The notes below the pieces were generated by a model. That model worked only from the letters and a program-made list of their open reading frames with translations, had not been told where the DNA came from and made no database searches. From assembly GCF_028476545.1 (NCBI RefSeq), contig NW_026731610.1:732501-796500 (forward strand): a stretch of 64,000 nucleotides of DNA. The letters are read 5' to 3'. This DNA comes from Physella acuta. Taxonomy: Eukaryota; Mollusca; Gastropoda; Physidae. The translations under genes and the position numbers were made by a program. Positions 1 through 12,090 of the stretch are shown one piece after another. Numbering within the stretch: position 1 is the stretch's first letter; each line of letters starts with the position of its first letter.

Positions 1-77
<77 letters not shown>
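1..77. repeat. (TA)n microsatellite
   Basis: Pure TA dinucleotide run at the window edge, so its true length is unknown. Confidence 0.97.
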
Positions 78-80
<3 letters not shown>

Positions 81-568
81 CACATGCAGAAACATTTACG
101 AAAATTTATCTCAAAAGTGTTTATAAACTTTTAATTTTGGTCATGTTTTTCAGACGGACTATTTTTCCCAGTTATACTATTGCGTATACACATTTTAGCC
201 TTTGACACATTCCAAATTTTAATTCTTATCATAAAAAAATATCCTCAATCTACTGATGAACTAAAATACGACCCTCTCACTATTATTTTAACATTCTGTT
301 TTGCCAATCCCGATAAATGTTTTTTTCTGTTTGAAAATGTAATAAAAAAATGAAACATCAATTGTTTAATGTTTTGGTATATGTTTTCATAAAAATTTAC
401 CATCAAACTTCTTCAACACATTAACACACGCTGTTTACAAATTTCACTAATGGATAAATGGACGGTGAAGTCGTTTCATTAGAAGATCGTTAACTAGCGA
501 TAGATCGTGGGCGACAAAGTGGAAACTATATTCTAATTATTTTTACAAGCTTTTATTTAACTCACCTC

Positions 569-592
569 CTCTGTCTGTCTGTCTGTCTGTCT
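569..592. repeat. (TCTG)n microsatellite
   Basis: Five to six TCTG units in otherwise unremarkable AT-rich sequence. The rest of 78-846 shows no coding signal; only a short inverted repeat is visible around 746-785. Confidence 0.9.
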
Positions 593-846
593 AGGTCGAA
601 GTGCCCTGTGAAATTGCAGGCACTTCTAACTGACAGATATAGTTCGTAATTGGTACGTGGGTCAAGACATGAAGACAATGCATCGTGACATTAAATGCGT
701 TTTAATTTATATGAATTAATTCTAATTTCGACCAAATTAGTAGGCAGTTCTATACACTATTTACAATATAGTTCTATATTGTAAATAAAAACATGTAAAG
801 TACTAAAAAAATTCATAAAAAACCGTTTTAATAACTAGCTTTTATG

Positions 847-1026
847 TAATAATGCACTAAAAAATAGAAAATAAATTATACACTACTATTTAAATTACTA
901 TAAAGAAAAGGTATGTTCCTATATATTAGTAAAGGTATCCAATAGATACTGAAATGGCCCATGCTTTTCTTTATAGTTATTTAAATAGTAGTGTATAATT
1001 TATTTTCTACTTTTAGTGCATTATTA
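847..1026. repeat. Long inverted repeat (hairpin)
   Basis: About 64 bases at 847-910 recur as a near-perfect reverse complement at about 963-1026, separated by roughly 50 bases. The outer ends read taataatgcacta and its complement. No coding content is visible. It may be a small foldback element or the end of a palindromic MITE; no target duplication was identified. Confidence 0.8.
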
Positions 1027-1034
1027 CCAGTGTT

Positions 1035-1240
1035 TCTTCCAGACATTTTTCTCCGGGGGGGGGGGGGGGGGCACTTGAAATCTTCGGGGGGGGGGGGCGG
1101 TAAACTTTCTTCGGGGGGGGGGGGGGGGGCGGACACTGTTAAAAGTATATATTTTCTATATAAATTATTTAAATTTCATTTCGTTCGGGGGGGGGGGGGG
1201 GGGCGGTAAAAAGATGAAGAAGAGATGCCTGGAAGAAACT
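1035..1240 (+). repeat. G-homopolymer repeat fragment
   Basis: Four runs of about 10-17 G (near 1056, 1087, 1115 and 1187), each preceded by short shared text such as ttcg, then gatgcctggaagaaac. Similar text with G runs recurs near 20.75, 41.0, 52.3 and 60.4 kb, so this is part of a dispersed element. The small Gly-rich open frame here is a by-product of the G runs. Confidence 0.75.
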
Positions 1241-3418
1241 CTGATTATTACATAAAAGCTTGTTATTAAAACGCTTTTTATGAAAACATTTTGGCTGTGC
1301 ACACACCTCATGTTACCCCGCTTGTAGTGCCACAAGGCGGTGGTGACAGAATCATGTGTGTGGGGGTGACACCGAATCCCATGTAGTAATAGGGAGTTAT
1401 AGGCGAGCCATCTAGATGGAGGCATCCGGCTGTGGTTAGGCATGGAGATGGTTAGGCACCCCGACACTTAACCATAGACATAAGGGTTACGGGATAATTT
1501 AGATCTAGAGAGCACTAATATGCCCATTACATCAACGGTCCTGACAGCCCACTGGGAATAGGGCTTGTAAGTGTACGGTCTCGAAATCTACTAGCTGCAT
1601 AGTACGAGAACGAGACATTGTGACCTACTTACAAGCCCTACTTGTTCTTAGCATCTTTTTGTCCGATGTCCGACGACCCAGTCTAGCCATGATGCTCGAC
1701 CATCTTGAAATTTTCATGACTGTTTAATAGCCTTTTAAATATTTATGAAAACATACATAAGTATAAAAAAAATGTAACACTCCTTCACCTCAAGGATTAT
1801 ATGTATGTGTGGCTGTTCAATAGAACGTAGACCTCTCAATGTCAACCTCTCCATTCTTTTGAAATCCCTGAGCTCACTCAGCTGCAATGGGTACCTGTCT
1901 CGAGTCGAGCAAAGTAAAATCGATGATACATATAGCTCAGCAAATTATCTATTCATTTACACAGACGAACTCTATTTCATCTGCATCAATGTTATTTATA
2001 TTTCTTTTTTATTTGTAAAGCATATTTTATCTACGTGAAATCATTTATTTACTACTACGTGTTGAAGAATGCAACAAAACATTTATAGCACAACAAATAT
2101 AAATAAACACAGGATTGAACAGTTTTGACCTGTTTTATTTAGTAACAAAAAAAAGCATACTTAAATTGCAATAGTAACAGAAAAGCTATGATGAACGATA
2201 CATTATCAGTTTAATTAACATCTGAAGCATAAGCGTGTGATTCTGTGATTCCCAGAAATAAATGCGCAACGGAAAAATGCGCAACTGAAAACTATGCAAA
2301 CACAATCGAATGCGCAGATACAAACTTACAACACTAATACACTTCCGTTTGGTAATAGTTTGTGGAAAAATGTTTTATTGTCCAAATGTACAATTGGACA
2401 TATTTACCAAACGTCTATAAATGATCGATTTTTTAAGGAAAATTTCCTCCTGCATACTCTTTTTGTGCTCCGTTTTCCGTTGCGCATTTTTTTCCTTTTG
2501 CTGTATCCCATCATATAGTTATCAGTAAAACAAAAACCTGAATGTAACAATGGCGGAACAATTATTCTAATTGCTGATAAACGTAACGATAATTATCTTA
2601 ATTCTCTTAGTATAGTTCCAGCTTTAAAGAGTAACCAAATAGAGGGTTCTTAAATATTAAATACACACGCAGTTATGTCATCTTATTTAGTCTTTTTTAA
2701 AAAAAAAACTATATCTCAGAGAATAACGAAACATTGTTTCTAAAATATCAAATGACTCTCATTTATAATTTTCGTCAATTATTTTATTTTCTATTTTTTT
2801 AATGACCTGAAGAGACTAATTGTTACTTTTTAATTTTAGTTGTTAGATTTAATTACTAGAATAGTTATAAACTATTATTCTGTTCTTTGCTTCGGATAAC
2901 TCTTTTATTTTTCTAGTAAAATTACGCCTTACTGTTACTTTAAGAGAATTAAAATATACATTTAATAAAGCCGTTCTTGGAGATAATTATTCAAACACGA
3001 AGACAGAAATTATATAAACTACGTATTATATTTGCCAATAATTATATAATGCGACAGTAAACGCACTTGAAATGTGTCGTTAAAAAATAATTGTATGTAA
3101 GTTAATTAACGCTTGCACATTACTCCCGGTAATTACTACCCGTTGTGTTTTGATCTGTATCTATCAAGAGTACGTCTTTCTCGGCGGATCATGTAGTTTA
3201 ATGTGAGTAATCCTAAACAAGTGACTCTAATAGACTGATATTTCTACATAGTCTACTTACATACTTTGATAATAAAACTAATTGAATAATTTCCTAGATT
3301 CGTTTTGTTAGCGACAGATCGGTGTATATTCATATTCGCTTGCTCCGCTGTCCTAAAGTTTTTTTCTGCTGCAATTTGTTAAATTAATTTTCGTTAAAAG
3401 AAAAGATAGTATTTTCAA
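1241..3418. other. Non-coding AT-rich interval upstream of the GPCR
   Basis: No convincing coding frame. A 15-16 base inverted repeat (agggcttgtaagt and its complement) lies at about 1557-1643. Short copies of a gcgcaac-ggaaaaa motif lie at about 2262-2310 and, inverted, at 2465-2490; they are related to the minisatellite at 42.84 kb. The last 300 bases before 3419 would be the GPCR promoter, but no clear TATA box or initiator stands out. Confidence 0.6.
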
Positions 3419-4546
3419 ATGAATATGGCGGTTTCTGAAGAAATAATATCAACCGCGAATATGACGGAAATCGTTGGAGGTGGTGTCGTAAATGTGGAAA
3501 TAGTCGACGGCGGAAAAGAGGAAATAGTCTCCGATGAGGTGATGGAGTACCTGTTCATTTCGCTAACCATCAGCGTCCACGGCGTTATAGCGATGACTGG
3601 CGTCTTGACCAACAGCGTCAACGTCTTCGTGTTCTTTAGACTGGGTTTCAAGGACAGCATGAGTGTTGGACTTTGGACCCTGTCCTTCACCGACCTCACG
3701 GTGTCCGCCCTACAGCTGTCCAGCTGTTTCTGCTACTTGGTCAACATCGTCTACCCCAACAGCCCTGTCGACCCGTACACCATCGGCGCTTTCTATTTCA
3801 GCTGGATGAGGTATATCGCGTATTTAATCTCATGCTGGATAACCGCGGTTATATCCGCCGAGCGATGTTTTTGCGTTATTTCCCCTTTTAGAGTTAAACA
3901 AGTATTCACAACAACACGATGCGTTTTCATGATTTTGATAATTTATTTCTTGCATATAGGTATCCATTTACCTGTCTTCATGTTTACACCATTACAATGC
4001 GTTACGTTTCCTATTTTAGGGACGGGAATTAATGCAACCGTAGTGTACGCTACGCAGTTAAAAATTGTGTACTAACAAGAATGTGTCCTTTGTGTATTCA
4101 TCGCAGACCTGATCGCTGGGATGTGTCTGTCTGCAACATCACAAGCTATCATCATCGTCTGTACGTTTTGGATGATCTACGCACTCAAATCTTCTTCTAA
4201 AATTCGCACCGCGGTGCGCATCGATCGGGTTAATATTTCTACGCAAAGTAAAACAAAACCACCCAGCAGTTTTGAGGATAATCTCTCAACACGGGAAAGA
4301 AAGCTGGCCAAAGTAGTGGTGCTTTTGGCCATTATTTTAACCGTATGCAACATCCCAAAATGTATGGTGACGGCTGCGCATAACCTTCTGCCAAGTCTGG
4401 GGGTTGGGGGTTATGAGAATTTGGAGGTCTTGCTGTGGGAGGTGTCGTATGTCTGTACCACTATGTGCTGTTGTAGTAATTTCTTGGTGTATCTGGTGTT
4501 AAATGCCAGCTACAGAAAAACTTTAACTCAGATTTTTCATGTGTGA
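3419..4546 (+). pseudogene. Chemosensory-type GPCR (rhodopsin-like), one in-frame stop
   Basis: A single-exon seven-transmembrane receptor of the gastropod chemosensory or orphan class-A type. The first part (218 codons, ATG at 3419) holds an Asn-containing acidic N-terminus, TM1 with GVLTNSVNVFVFFRLGF followed by KDSMSVGLWTLSFTDL into TM2, TM3 ending ERCFCVISPFRVK (the DRY-equivalent ERC), and TM4. TAA at 4073-4075 stops it. The same frame then continues at once with CVLCVFIADLIAG and runs open to 4546: TM5, a basic third loop (STRERKLAKVVVLL into TM6) and TM7 with NFLVYLVLNASYR in place of NPxxY. No frame-preserving GT-AG intron removes the stop: candidate donors at 4040, 4043, 4045, 4067 and 4069 paired with the AG at 4106 all break the frame. 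The likeliest reading is a recent nonsense pseudogene, since everything else, including the C-terminus, is intact. A segregating null allele, readthrough or an assembly error are alternatives. Such receptors act at the plasma membrane of sensory cells; the ligand is unknown. Confidence 0.85.
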
Positions 4547-4736
4547 CAAATAAATTTGTCTTGTTGGCAATGAAATGGTTTCTTCAGAAGTTTTATTATC
4601 TAACTCATAAATGTGACTTACTTTTTAATTTATTTTATTTTATTTTTTACCATAACTAAAAATATTTATTCTCAAAACATTTTATATCCAACTTGTTTTC
4701 ATGATAAGTGAAAAAAATGTCATGAAGTACGATTGT

Positions 4737-5468
4737 GGTGTCAAAGATGAGATCAGTGATGGCATTTGTGGTGTCAGAGATCAGTGATGGCATTTGTGGT
4801 GTCAGAGATCAGTGATGGTGTTTGTGATGTCAGAGATCAGTGATGGCGTTTGTGGTGTGAGAGATCAGTGATGGCATTTGTGGTGTCAGAGATCAGTGAT
4901 GGTGTTTGTGATGTCAGAGATCAGTGATGGCGTTTGTGATGTCAGAGATCAGTGATGGCATTTGTGGTGTCAGAGATCAGTGATGGCATTTGTGGTGTCA
5001 GAGATCAGTGATGGCGTTTGTGATGTCAGAGATCAGTGATGGCGTTTGTGGTGTCAGAGATCAGTGATGGCGTTTGTGGTGTCAGAGATCATGTAAGTGA
5101 TGGCGTTTGTGGTGTCAGAGATTAGATCAGTGATGGCGTTTGTGATGTCAGAGATCAGTGATGGCGTTTGTGGTGTCAGAGATCAGTGATGGCGTTTGTG
5201 ATGTCAGAGATCAGTGATGGCGTTTGTGGTGTCAGAGATCACTGATGGCATTTGTGGTGTCAGAGATCAGTGATGGCGTTTGTGATGTCAGAGATCAGTG
5301 ATGGCGTTTGTGATGTCAGAGATCAGATCAGTGATGGCGTTTGTGATGTCAGAGGTCAGATCAGTGATGGCGTTTGTGGTGTCAGAGATCAGTGATGGCG
5401 TTTGTGATGTCAGAGATCAGTGATGGCATTTGTAGTGTCAGAGATCAGTGATGGCGTTTGTGGTGTCA
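4737..5468. repeat. 28-bp minisatellite derived from RPB11 coding sequence
   Basis: About 26 head-to-tail copies of a 28-base unit (gatcagtgatggcrtttgtg plus rtgtcaga), with a few copies lengthened by 4-8 bases. Read on the minus strand the unit contains aatgccatcactgatct, which is exactly the NAITDL codons of the adjoining RPB11 pseudogene. The array starts where the RPB11 C-terminal helix should follow. The unit is not a multiple of 3, so the frame changes from copy to copy. Confidence 0.93.
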
Positions 5469-5753
5469 GATATTAGATCAGTGATGGCATTTGTGATGGC
5501 TTCATGTGGGGTGTAGTCAGGTGTGGTCTGGATCCTCAGGACAAACTTGTGCTCCAAGGGGTGAGGGATCTTGTAGCCAGCAAATAAAACGTGGGGGTCT
5601 TTTAACAGCTGAGTGGTGATTACATTTCCAAGAGTGTCGTCTTCTTTGTTGACAGTGAAGATGGCTGCATTGGGGACTTTAGTGTCTTTCTCTATGTAGA
5701 TTTTTTTCTCCTTCAAACAGAAGAAATGACTCAAAAGTCGATGGAGGATTCAT
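5438..5753 (-). pseudogene. POLR2J: RNA polymerase II subunit RPB11 pseudogene, C-terminus replaced by minisatellite
   Basis: RPB11 is the small Pol II assembly subunit that pairs with RPB3. ATG at 5753 begins [17 protein letters not shown], matching the family N-terminus. A frame change in a 7-A run near 5701-5707 then leads into [40 protein letters not shown] and [20 protein letters not shown], together about residues 1-105 of a protein usually about 117 long. The final helix (LSLLEERF-type in other species) is missing; the frame runs into the 28-bp repeats and stops at 5438. The coding body is uninterrupted by introns, which suits a processed copy, but neither a poly(A) tail nor target duplications are visible because the 3' side is minisatellite. 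A damaged original locus is less likely for an essential single-copy gene. Confidence 0.9.
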
Positions 5754-6179
5754 AATGAATTTTAAAACTGCTATTCCAATACGACTGTCATGTTTATCGT
5801 TTTCATAAAGGTGACTTACACGAGATGTTGTTGGTAAATGGATTACTGATAAATAAATAACAATATTATAGTAATGCATATATAAAATAAAAATATTTTA
5901 AAATGCTGTTTCGTTTCTTTTTTTAAAATATAAGAGTGCATAAATAGGTAGCTTTTTCAAAAATCTAAGGTTTAAACAAGTTTATTAGAAAAATAAAATT
6001 ATACATTAGGATTGCATGATCAAATATTCCCATCTATTTTAAAAGGTGGATTATACGATACATTGTGCAGCTTGTCTCTTTTTCTAGGTTATCGCCCTTG
6101 TAGGGTACGAGATAATCTTACTTAAACTAATACATGTAGCCTACATGTATGTATGTTATATATATAAATAAATAAATAA

Positions 6180-6334
<155 letters not shown>

Positions 6335-6553
6335 GTATATGTTGAAATGTATATTCGTGTACATATGCGAATAAAGTTAAAACTATATCAATACCATCAT
6401 TGCCGTCACGTATTTTGCGCAGTCTACTTGGAGTCAGCTTCCTTAGAGGCAAAACATAAAACTGGCATACTATCTAATTGCAAAAAAAAAATATGTAGAT
6501 GCTATTATCCTTGCGTCGCCACAGAAATATTTTTTTATTTGGAAAACGTGAAA

Positions 6554-7258
6554 AATAAACCGGGAGTGATCTCCCCTAAACTTTCTCAAATATTCTTATA
6601 TAAAATAACAGGGGATGGGAACTCGGGCTATAGACATGATTTTTAATCCATTTTAAATACTTAAAGTTTTAAAAATAGAATAAAATCTCGTAGACACATT
6701 AATTGCACACCAAGTGAACGCCAAATAAAAAAGCGCATAATGGTGCGCAATATTATTATTACTTTTAAAATTTACATTAGTTTTTTGAGAAATCGGAAGT
6801 AGCGTAAAGTACTACATCCAGTCAACGGAAATGACTCAAAATTTAATAGAAGGTAGAGAATTAGATCTTTTACTTACATATGAAATTTCATTTATCTATC
6901 TGAAATAGTACTCAAGTTATAGGGTTTTGAAAAATTCAAAGTAGGAAAAGTTCCACTTCCGGTTATCGGAAATCGCTCAAACATTGATACGGATCTACGA
7001 TTTTGATTAAATACTGATATATGAAATTTCATCAACCTAGCTGTAACGGTACTCAAGTTATCGTGTTTACACACGGACAGACAGACAGACACACAGACAG
7101 ACACACAGACAGACACAGACATACGGACAAGATTGCAAAATTATGTTTTTCCGTATCAGTGAGGTGTGAAACGTCGAAATTTGTAAAAATCTCGATTTTT
7201 TTTTTTTTTGCACGATTACAAGACTTTCTCTATACTTCGTATATATGAGAAAGTAAAA
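6554..7258 (-). repeat. R1 interspersed repeat, copy A
   Basis: Full-length copy of a roughly 0.65-0.75-kb family found at least seven times in this window. In the forward sense it opens with a near-palindrome (actttctcgtatata ... gagaaagt), then gtaatcgtgc-A-run, a TCTG/GTGT microsatellite, paired motifs such as cttgagtaccgttac and gatgaaatttcat, and ends ggggagatcactcccggttt. This copy is inverted, and its microsatellite appears as gacagacagac. No protein is encoded. Confidence 0.85.
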
Positions 7259-7750
7259 AACTCGCTGCTCTGGAAACGTGTCAAAATTGTGTAACAAAAT
7301 TTAACACCAAAACTCTAACCACACCCACTGATATAAATGTATATTGATTTAATTCTATGCTTTAATTCGTTTGCGTCATTGAAATAGCAGGATTCAGCTC
7401 ACAAAACTAGACCACTAATCAAAGATATCTAACTACATACTAAACGATTTATGTATCAATATTACATATCATTAGCACTGGGTGACTGACACTAAACGAC
7501 GACATATTACATAAATACAATATTGTTCAAATTGAATACAGAATAAACATTGAAAAATCCTTAATAAATCACAAAATACCAGCATAAAAACAACCAACAA
7601 CCAACATAAAATGTCACTCAATAAGATTATAAAAAAACGCTTGAACAGAATACAAAAAAGTGATGTTACAGACATTTAAGAAATCACACAACCAACATAT
7701 AAATTGAGTTTGCTATTTTTGCTAACAAATAGTTAAGTCCTCGGGCGCCG
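7259..7750. other. Non-coding interval
   Basis: AT-rich, no gene seen. A 67-codon minus-strand frame (7472-7675) lacks recognisable features and is treated as chance. Confidence 0.5.
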
Positions 7751-7754
7751 ACCT

Positions 7755-7925
7755 TAGGGGGGGGGGGGCAAAATGGGTAGGAAAAACAAATTGAAAGTTT
7801 AAAGGGGGGGTGCGAATCAAAAGTTCGAAGAGGGGTTGCGAATCGAAAGTTTGAGGGGGTGGTGCAAATCACAAGTTAGAGAGGGGTGGAAATCGAAAGT
7901 TTGTCCCCGGGCGCCGGGAAGGGTC
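7755..7925 (+). repeat. G-rich dispersed element (GR), copy 1
   Basis: Contains repeated units of the form G-run, then tgcaaatcgaaagtttga, ending cgggcgccgggaagggtcgc. The same structure recurs, often inverted, near 12.78, 13.25, 21.98, 31.84, 54.95 and 57.01 kb. Apparent Pro-rich or Gly-rich frames across these copies are artefacts of the G runs. Confidence 0.8.
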
Positions 7926-8785
7926 GCTACGCTCTGGACATACACACAAATATTCAATAAAACAGCGCATACAATTATTTTCTGTAACCGCAACTCGCAC
8001 AAAAAAAAAAAATCTCATAACTCACAGAAATACTTTACATGATTCGCGTCTGTGAACTCACATTTTTTTTTTTTTAATTAAAAAAAAATTCCGGGCGGCT
8101 ATGCTGTGCTACTCGTCGCATAAAAAATGGGTAATTCCCAAATTTGTTCCTATTTTTTTTTTTACTTTTTTTTCCCTCTATGCAGTTAATAGCTTAAACC
8201 CATGCCATTAAAATGAACTTGACATAAACAGGTCGACAAAGAGCGAAAACTGCTCTCTTGCAAGTGGGTACAAAACCCAAACAAACTATCTCATCAGTAC
8301 GTCGAGTTAACAAATGTGGGTTATAGCCCTTGACCCCCAGTAGCGCGGCATAGTCCTTGTTTCTTTCTTGCCGAGGAAAAAAAAAAGCTATAAATGTTTT
8401 ATCACGTGGTGGCTAAAAATAGATCTCGTTTCTTCCGTTCTATCTATTTTGTAGTAAAGGAAGTTAAAAGGAAGTTAAAAAAAATTAGTTCTCAGCCTTC
8501 GACCGAAAAAGTGTAAACTTTCTTCCCAAAGTTAATAGTGGGGTTCTATGTGGAAAATGTAAAAAAAAAAAAAAAAAAAAACTAAAGTAAAGAATGCTCT
8601 ACTTGTAAAGTGAAAAAGAGCGCTGTCTTTGTTTGTAAATTTATGTATGCAAGCGAGGGAAGATAATTGTCCCTGTCAAGACTATCTGGTCTGTCAAGAG
8701 TTAGTAATAGCAATGAGTTTAGGCAAATGGATAGATATGAGTTAGGAATAAAACGGTGTGTATGCAAAAAACGGGTATCTCTGCC
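7926..8785. other. Non-coding interval
   Basis: Several A/T homopolymers (for example about 20 A at 8561-8580). No gene or RNA seen. Confidence 0.5.
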
Positions 8786-9450
8786 TTTTTTACTTTCTCG
8801 TATATACGAAGTATAGAGAAACTCTTGTAATCGTGCAAAAAAAAATCCAGATTTTTACAAATCTCGACGTTTTACACCTCACTGATACGGAAAAACATAA
8901 TTTTGCAATCTTGTCCGTGTCTGTCTGTCTGTCCGTATGTAAACACAATAACTTGAGTACCGTTACAGCTAGGTTGATGAAATTTCATATATAAGTATTT
9001 TATCAAAATCGTAGATCCGTATCAACTTTTGAGCGATTTCCGATAACCGGAAGTGGTACTTTTCCTACTTTGAATTTTTCGAAAGCCTATAACTATTTCA
9101 GAGAGATAAATGAAATTTTACATGTAAGTAAAAGATCTAATTCTCTACCTTCTGTTAAATTTACACTAATTTCCGTTGATCGGAAGTAGTAATTTACGCT
9201 TCTTCCGATTTCTCAAAAAACTAATGTAAATTTTTAAAGTACTAATAATATTGCGCACTATTAATTCACTTTTTTATTTAGCGTTCACTCGGTGTGCAAT
9301 TCTTTTGTCTACGAGATTTTATTCTATTTTTAAAACTTTAAGTATTTAAAATGGATTAAAAATCATGTCTATAGCCCGAGTTCCCATCCCCTGTTATTTT
9401 ATATAAAAATATTCGAGAAAGTTTAGGGGAGATCACTCCCGGTTTATTTA
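8786..9450 (+). repeat. R1 interspersed repeat, copy B
   Basis: Complete forward copy from the actttctcgtatatacgaag palindrome to gagatcactcccggttt. It lies less than 100 bases upstream of the THAP exon. Confidence 0.87.
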
Positions 9451-9541
9451 TAAAGGAAATGTATACAGTCCTTTCATATGACGTCACGTCCGTTCGTGGA
9501 TGTAAGCATCCACCATCTCGGTGTACAGATCTATATTGAAA

Positions 9542-9769
9542 ATGGTGATCTGTGCGGTGAAAGGTTGTGATACTCGAAGTGGCAGATCTAAAGGGATTCT
9601 TTTATTTCGACTGCCAAGGGTTATATTAAACCAAGATGCTAGAGATCGACAGTTAACAGAACGTAGACGCCGTCAATTTTTAGACAATATTTATCGCAGC
9701 GGTGTGAGTGAAGCAGCGGCAAGGCGCAACAAAGAAAATAGTGTTTTAACGTCTAGATCTAGAATCTAG
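9542..9769 (+). CDS. THAP-type zinc-finger domain, first exon (partial)
   Basis: The frame from ATG 9542 reads MVICAVKGCDTRSGRSKGIL then LFRLPRVIL and ERRRRQFLDNIYR. This is the N-terminal half of a C2CH THAP DNA-binding domain: Cys pair C-x4-C, a basic loop, the FxRLP element, and the Arg-rich stretch before the domain's Trp-equivalent position. The second Cys-x2-His pair is absent, so the domain must continue in another exon. A weak donor may lie in gcg-gtgtgagt about 20 codons before the open-frame stop. No matching second exon was found in the next 2 kb. THAP domains occur in transcriptional regulators and in P-element-type transposases, and either origin is possible. The start chosen is the Met directly before the Cys motif; an upstream ATG at 9521 adds only MYRSILK. 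Confidence 0.6.
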   Translation: MVICAVKGCDTRSGRSKGILLFRLPRVILNQDARDRQLTERRRRQFLDNIYRSGVSEAAARRNKENSVLTSRSRI

Positions 9770-11467
9770 CTCTAAACATAGCGTAAACATAATTCGGACC
9801 ACAGATCTAGATTCTGGATTTAGGGTGACTGGCTCCGCTGGGTAGACATAGAATCGAAAATCTACTTTACTTAAATTCAATTACAAAATTTAGATCTACA
9901 TTCGATTCAAAATACAACCATAATAAATCAAAAGTAGTAATAATAGGCCTAATAAAGCATTTAATTGTCTCTAAGATCTACAATCTCGCTCTATAATCTA
10001 ATCATTTTTTTAGCAAACGAAATTTTCTGAAATTGAAATAGATTATATGACTAGACTTAAATCTAGAATCTGCTACTTAAATTAAATTTTAAAAAGTTTA
10101 TACAAGCATGTAGTTGATATTATTGTAGTAGAAGTCTTTAATAAATTACTTTGTGTCTTTTTACAGCAATATGTATCTGATACTGGTCTGAGTTTAATTA
10201 AATTCAAATGCATATTTATTAATTAGTCTACTAAGTTTACGTAGCCTAGTAGTAGAATCTAGATCATACCAGCCAACAACAAATAACTACAGTATTATTA
10301 CTTGGTTAATGATTGGGCTAATTTTTTTTAAATCCACTGTTTATAAAAGAAACAAATCAAGCTAGAAACATTATAAGTGAGATGGTTTAGAATAATAACA
10401 ATGAACCCAGTCTACAATTGATACACTTGCAGGTCTACATAGGGCCTACAGTCTAGTAGTTTACAGTATGCACCTAGTGTGTAGCTAGTATACTAGTGTG
10501 TAGCTTTCCAGAGTTAAGATTGTTGGGTGTAAAAAGGGATACTAACTAGGCCTAATCTGCCTAAATGCTTTCCCCTGATGAGCCATGTGTGCTATAAATG
10601 ACATAACATGACATCGAGGTGAGAAAAGGCTTTCCCCTTTGTTCTCCCTGCTGGGCTCTGAGGGTCAAAATTATATAAGAGATACTATCTCTGTGTGGCT
10701 GGGTATCACGGAGGTGAGAAATTTTCAGGGGAGGGCAGTGGTACTGACTCCTCTTTGGTTTTATTGTGGGTTAGAAAAAGGTGAGGGCTGACCATCATGA
10801 GGGTTGAACATCAGTATTAATGTGTATGATCACTTCCCTGCTGGATTATAAGTGTCTTAAATTGTAGAACATGCTACTCAGATTGGCTGAGATCTAAGAA
10901 CAGCAGTGGTTATTACCCATGAATTATATTAGCCGTTGTAATGTGGGTTTTGTAGGAGTTAAGTGGTCTCTCGTTTGCTACGATAGTGTGGTGGTACTAG
11001 ATCTATTGCTACTAAATCTTGAACTTAGCAGATAATCTAGAATCTACATTAACCAGATCTAGATAACCTATAATATATTACTGCATTTGATCAGATTTGT
11101 CTACTTAAACTCTAAACGCAAACAGTATTACTAACAGTATTTTTATTTAGAAATTTCGGCCACATATTTATATTATACACGAAACTGTCAATAACAATAT
11201 AAGGATCTTCAATTCCTAAGAGTTCAAGTTTTTTAACATATTTTTCCTTTTCCGCGGGTGCGGTTCTTTACATACAGTGAACGCGTCCAGCGCTGGTAAA
11301 CAGCTGATTGTGTTTACGTCTGGTGTACACCACTGTGGCGGCGGAACTAGGTATCAAGTGATTTAGATCACGTGTTTTCAGGGACTCTATTGTCAATGAC
11401 AATATTGCTGCGCAGATTTGCCACCCCTGACGCTAGGTGGCGACAAGTACTTTTAGGTTATACTATT
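9770..11467. other. Non-coding interval with AGATCT-rich tracts
   Basis: Many tagatctagaatct motifs (9750-10300 and 10980-11070). A CpG-richer patch at about 11245-11400 could be a promoter or 5' exon but shows no supported coding frame. If the THAP exon is real, part of this is its first intron. Confidence 0.5.
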
Positions 11468-12090
11468 TGTAAGTCTTGTAATCGTGCAAAAAAAATCGAG
11501 ATTTTTATAAATCTCGACGTTTTACACCTCACTGATACAGAAAAACATAATTTTGCAATCTTGTCCGTATGTCTGTGTGTCTGTGTGTGTGTGTGTCTGT
11601 CTGTCTGTGTGTAAACACGATAACTTGAGTACCGTTACATCTAGGTTGATGAAATTTCATATATAAGTATTTTATCTAAATCGTAGATCCTGATCAACTT
11701 CCCGATAACCGGAAGTGGTACTTTTTCTACTTTGAATTTTTCAAAAGCCTATAACTTGAGTACTATTTCAGATAGACAAATGAAATTTCACATGTAAGTA
11801 AAAGATCTAATTCTCTACCTTCTGTCAAATTTTGTGTAATTTCCGTTGACCGGAAGTACTAATTTTCGCTATTTCCGATTTCTTAAAAAACGCATGTAAA
11901 TTTATAAAGTATTAATAATATTGCGCACTATTATGCACATTTTGTTTTGGCGTTCGCTTGGTGCGCAATTCTTTTTTGTATGAGATTCTATTCTATTTTT
12001 AAAAGTTTAAGTAATTAAAAATCATGTATATATTCCAAGTTATATAAGAATATTCGAGAAAGTTTAGGCAAGATCACTCCCGGTTTATTT
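11468..12090 (+). repeat. R1 interspersed repeat, copy C (5' truncated)
   Basis: Begins at gtcttgtaatcgtgc, lacking the palindromic start, and runs to gatcactcccggttt. Confidence 0.85.

Noticed and set aside
4040-4106. Short intron removing the GPCR stop
   Set aside because: No donor/AG pair in this span preserves the frame, and the lengths (38-67 bases) are unusually short.
4737-5468. CRISPR-like regular array
   Set aside because: Units are contiguous with no spacers, and the sequence is eukaryotic; it is a minisatellite.
7021-7297. Frames with DRHTDRH or VCVCLCVC repeats
   Set aside because: They translate the TCTG/GTGT microsatellite inside R1 and recur in every copy on either strand.
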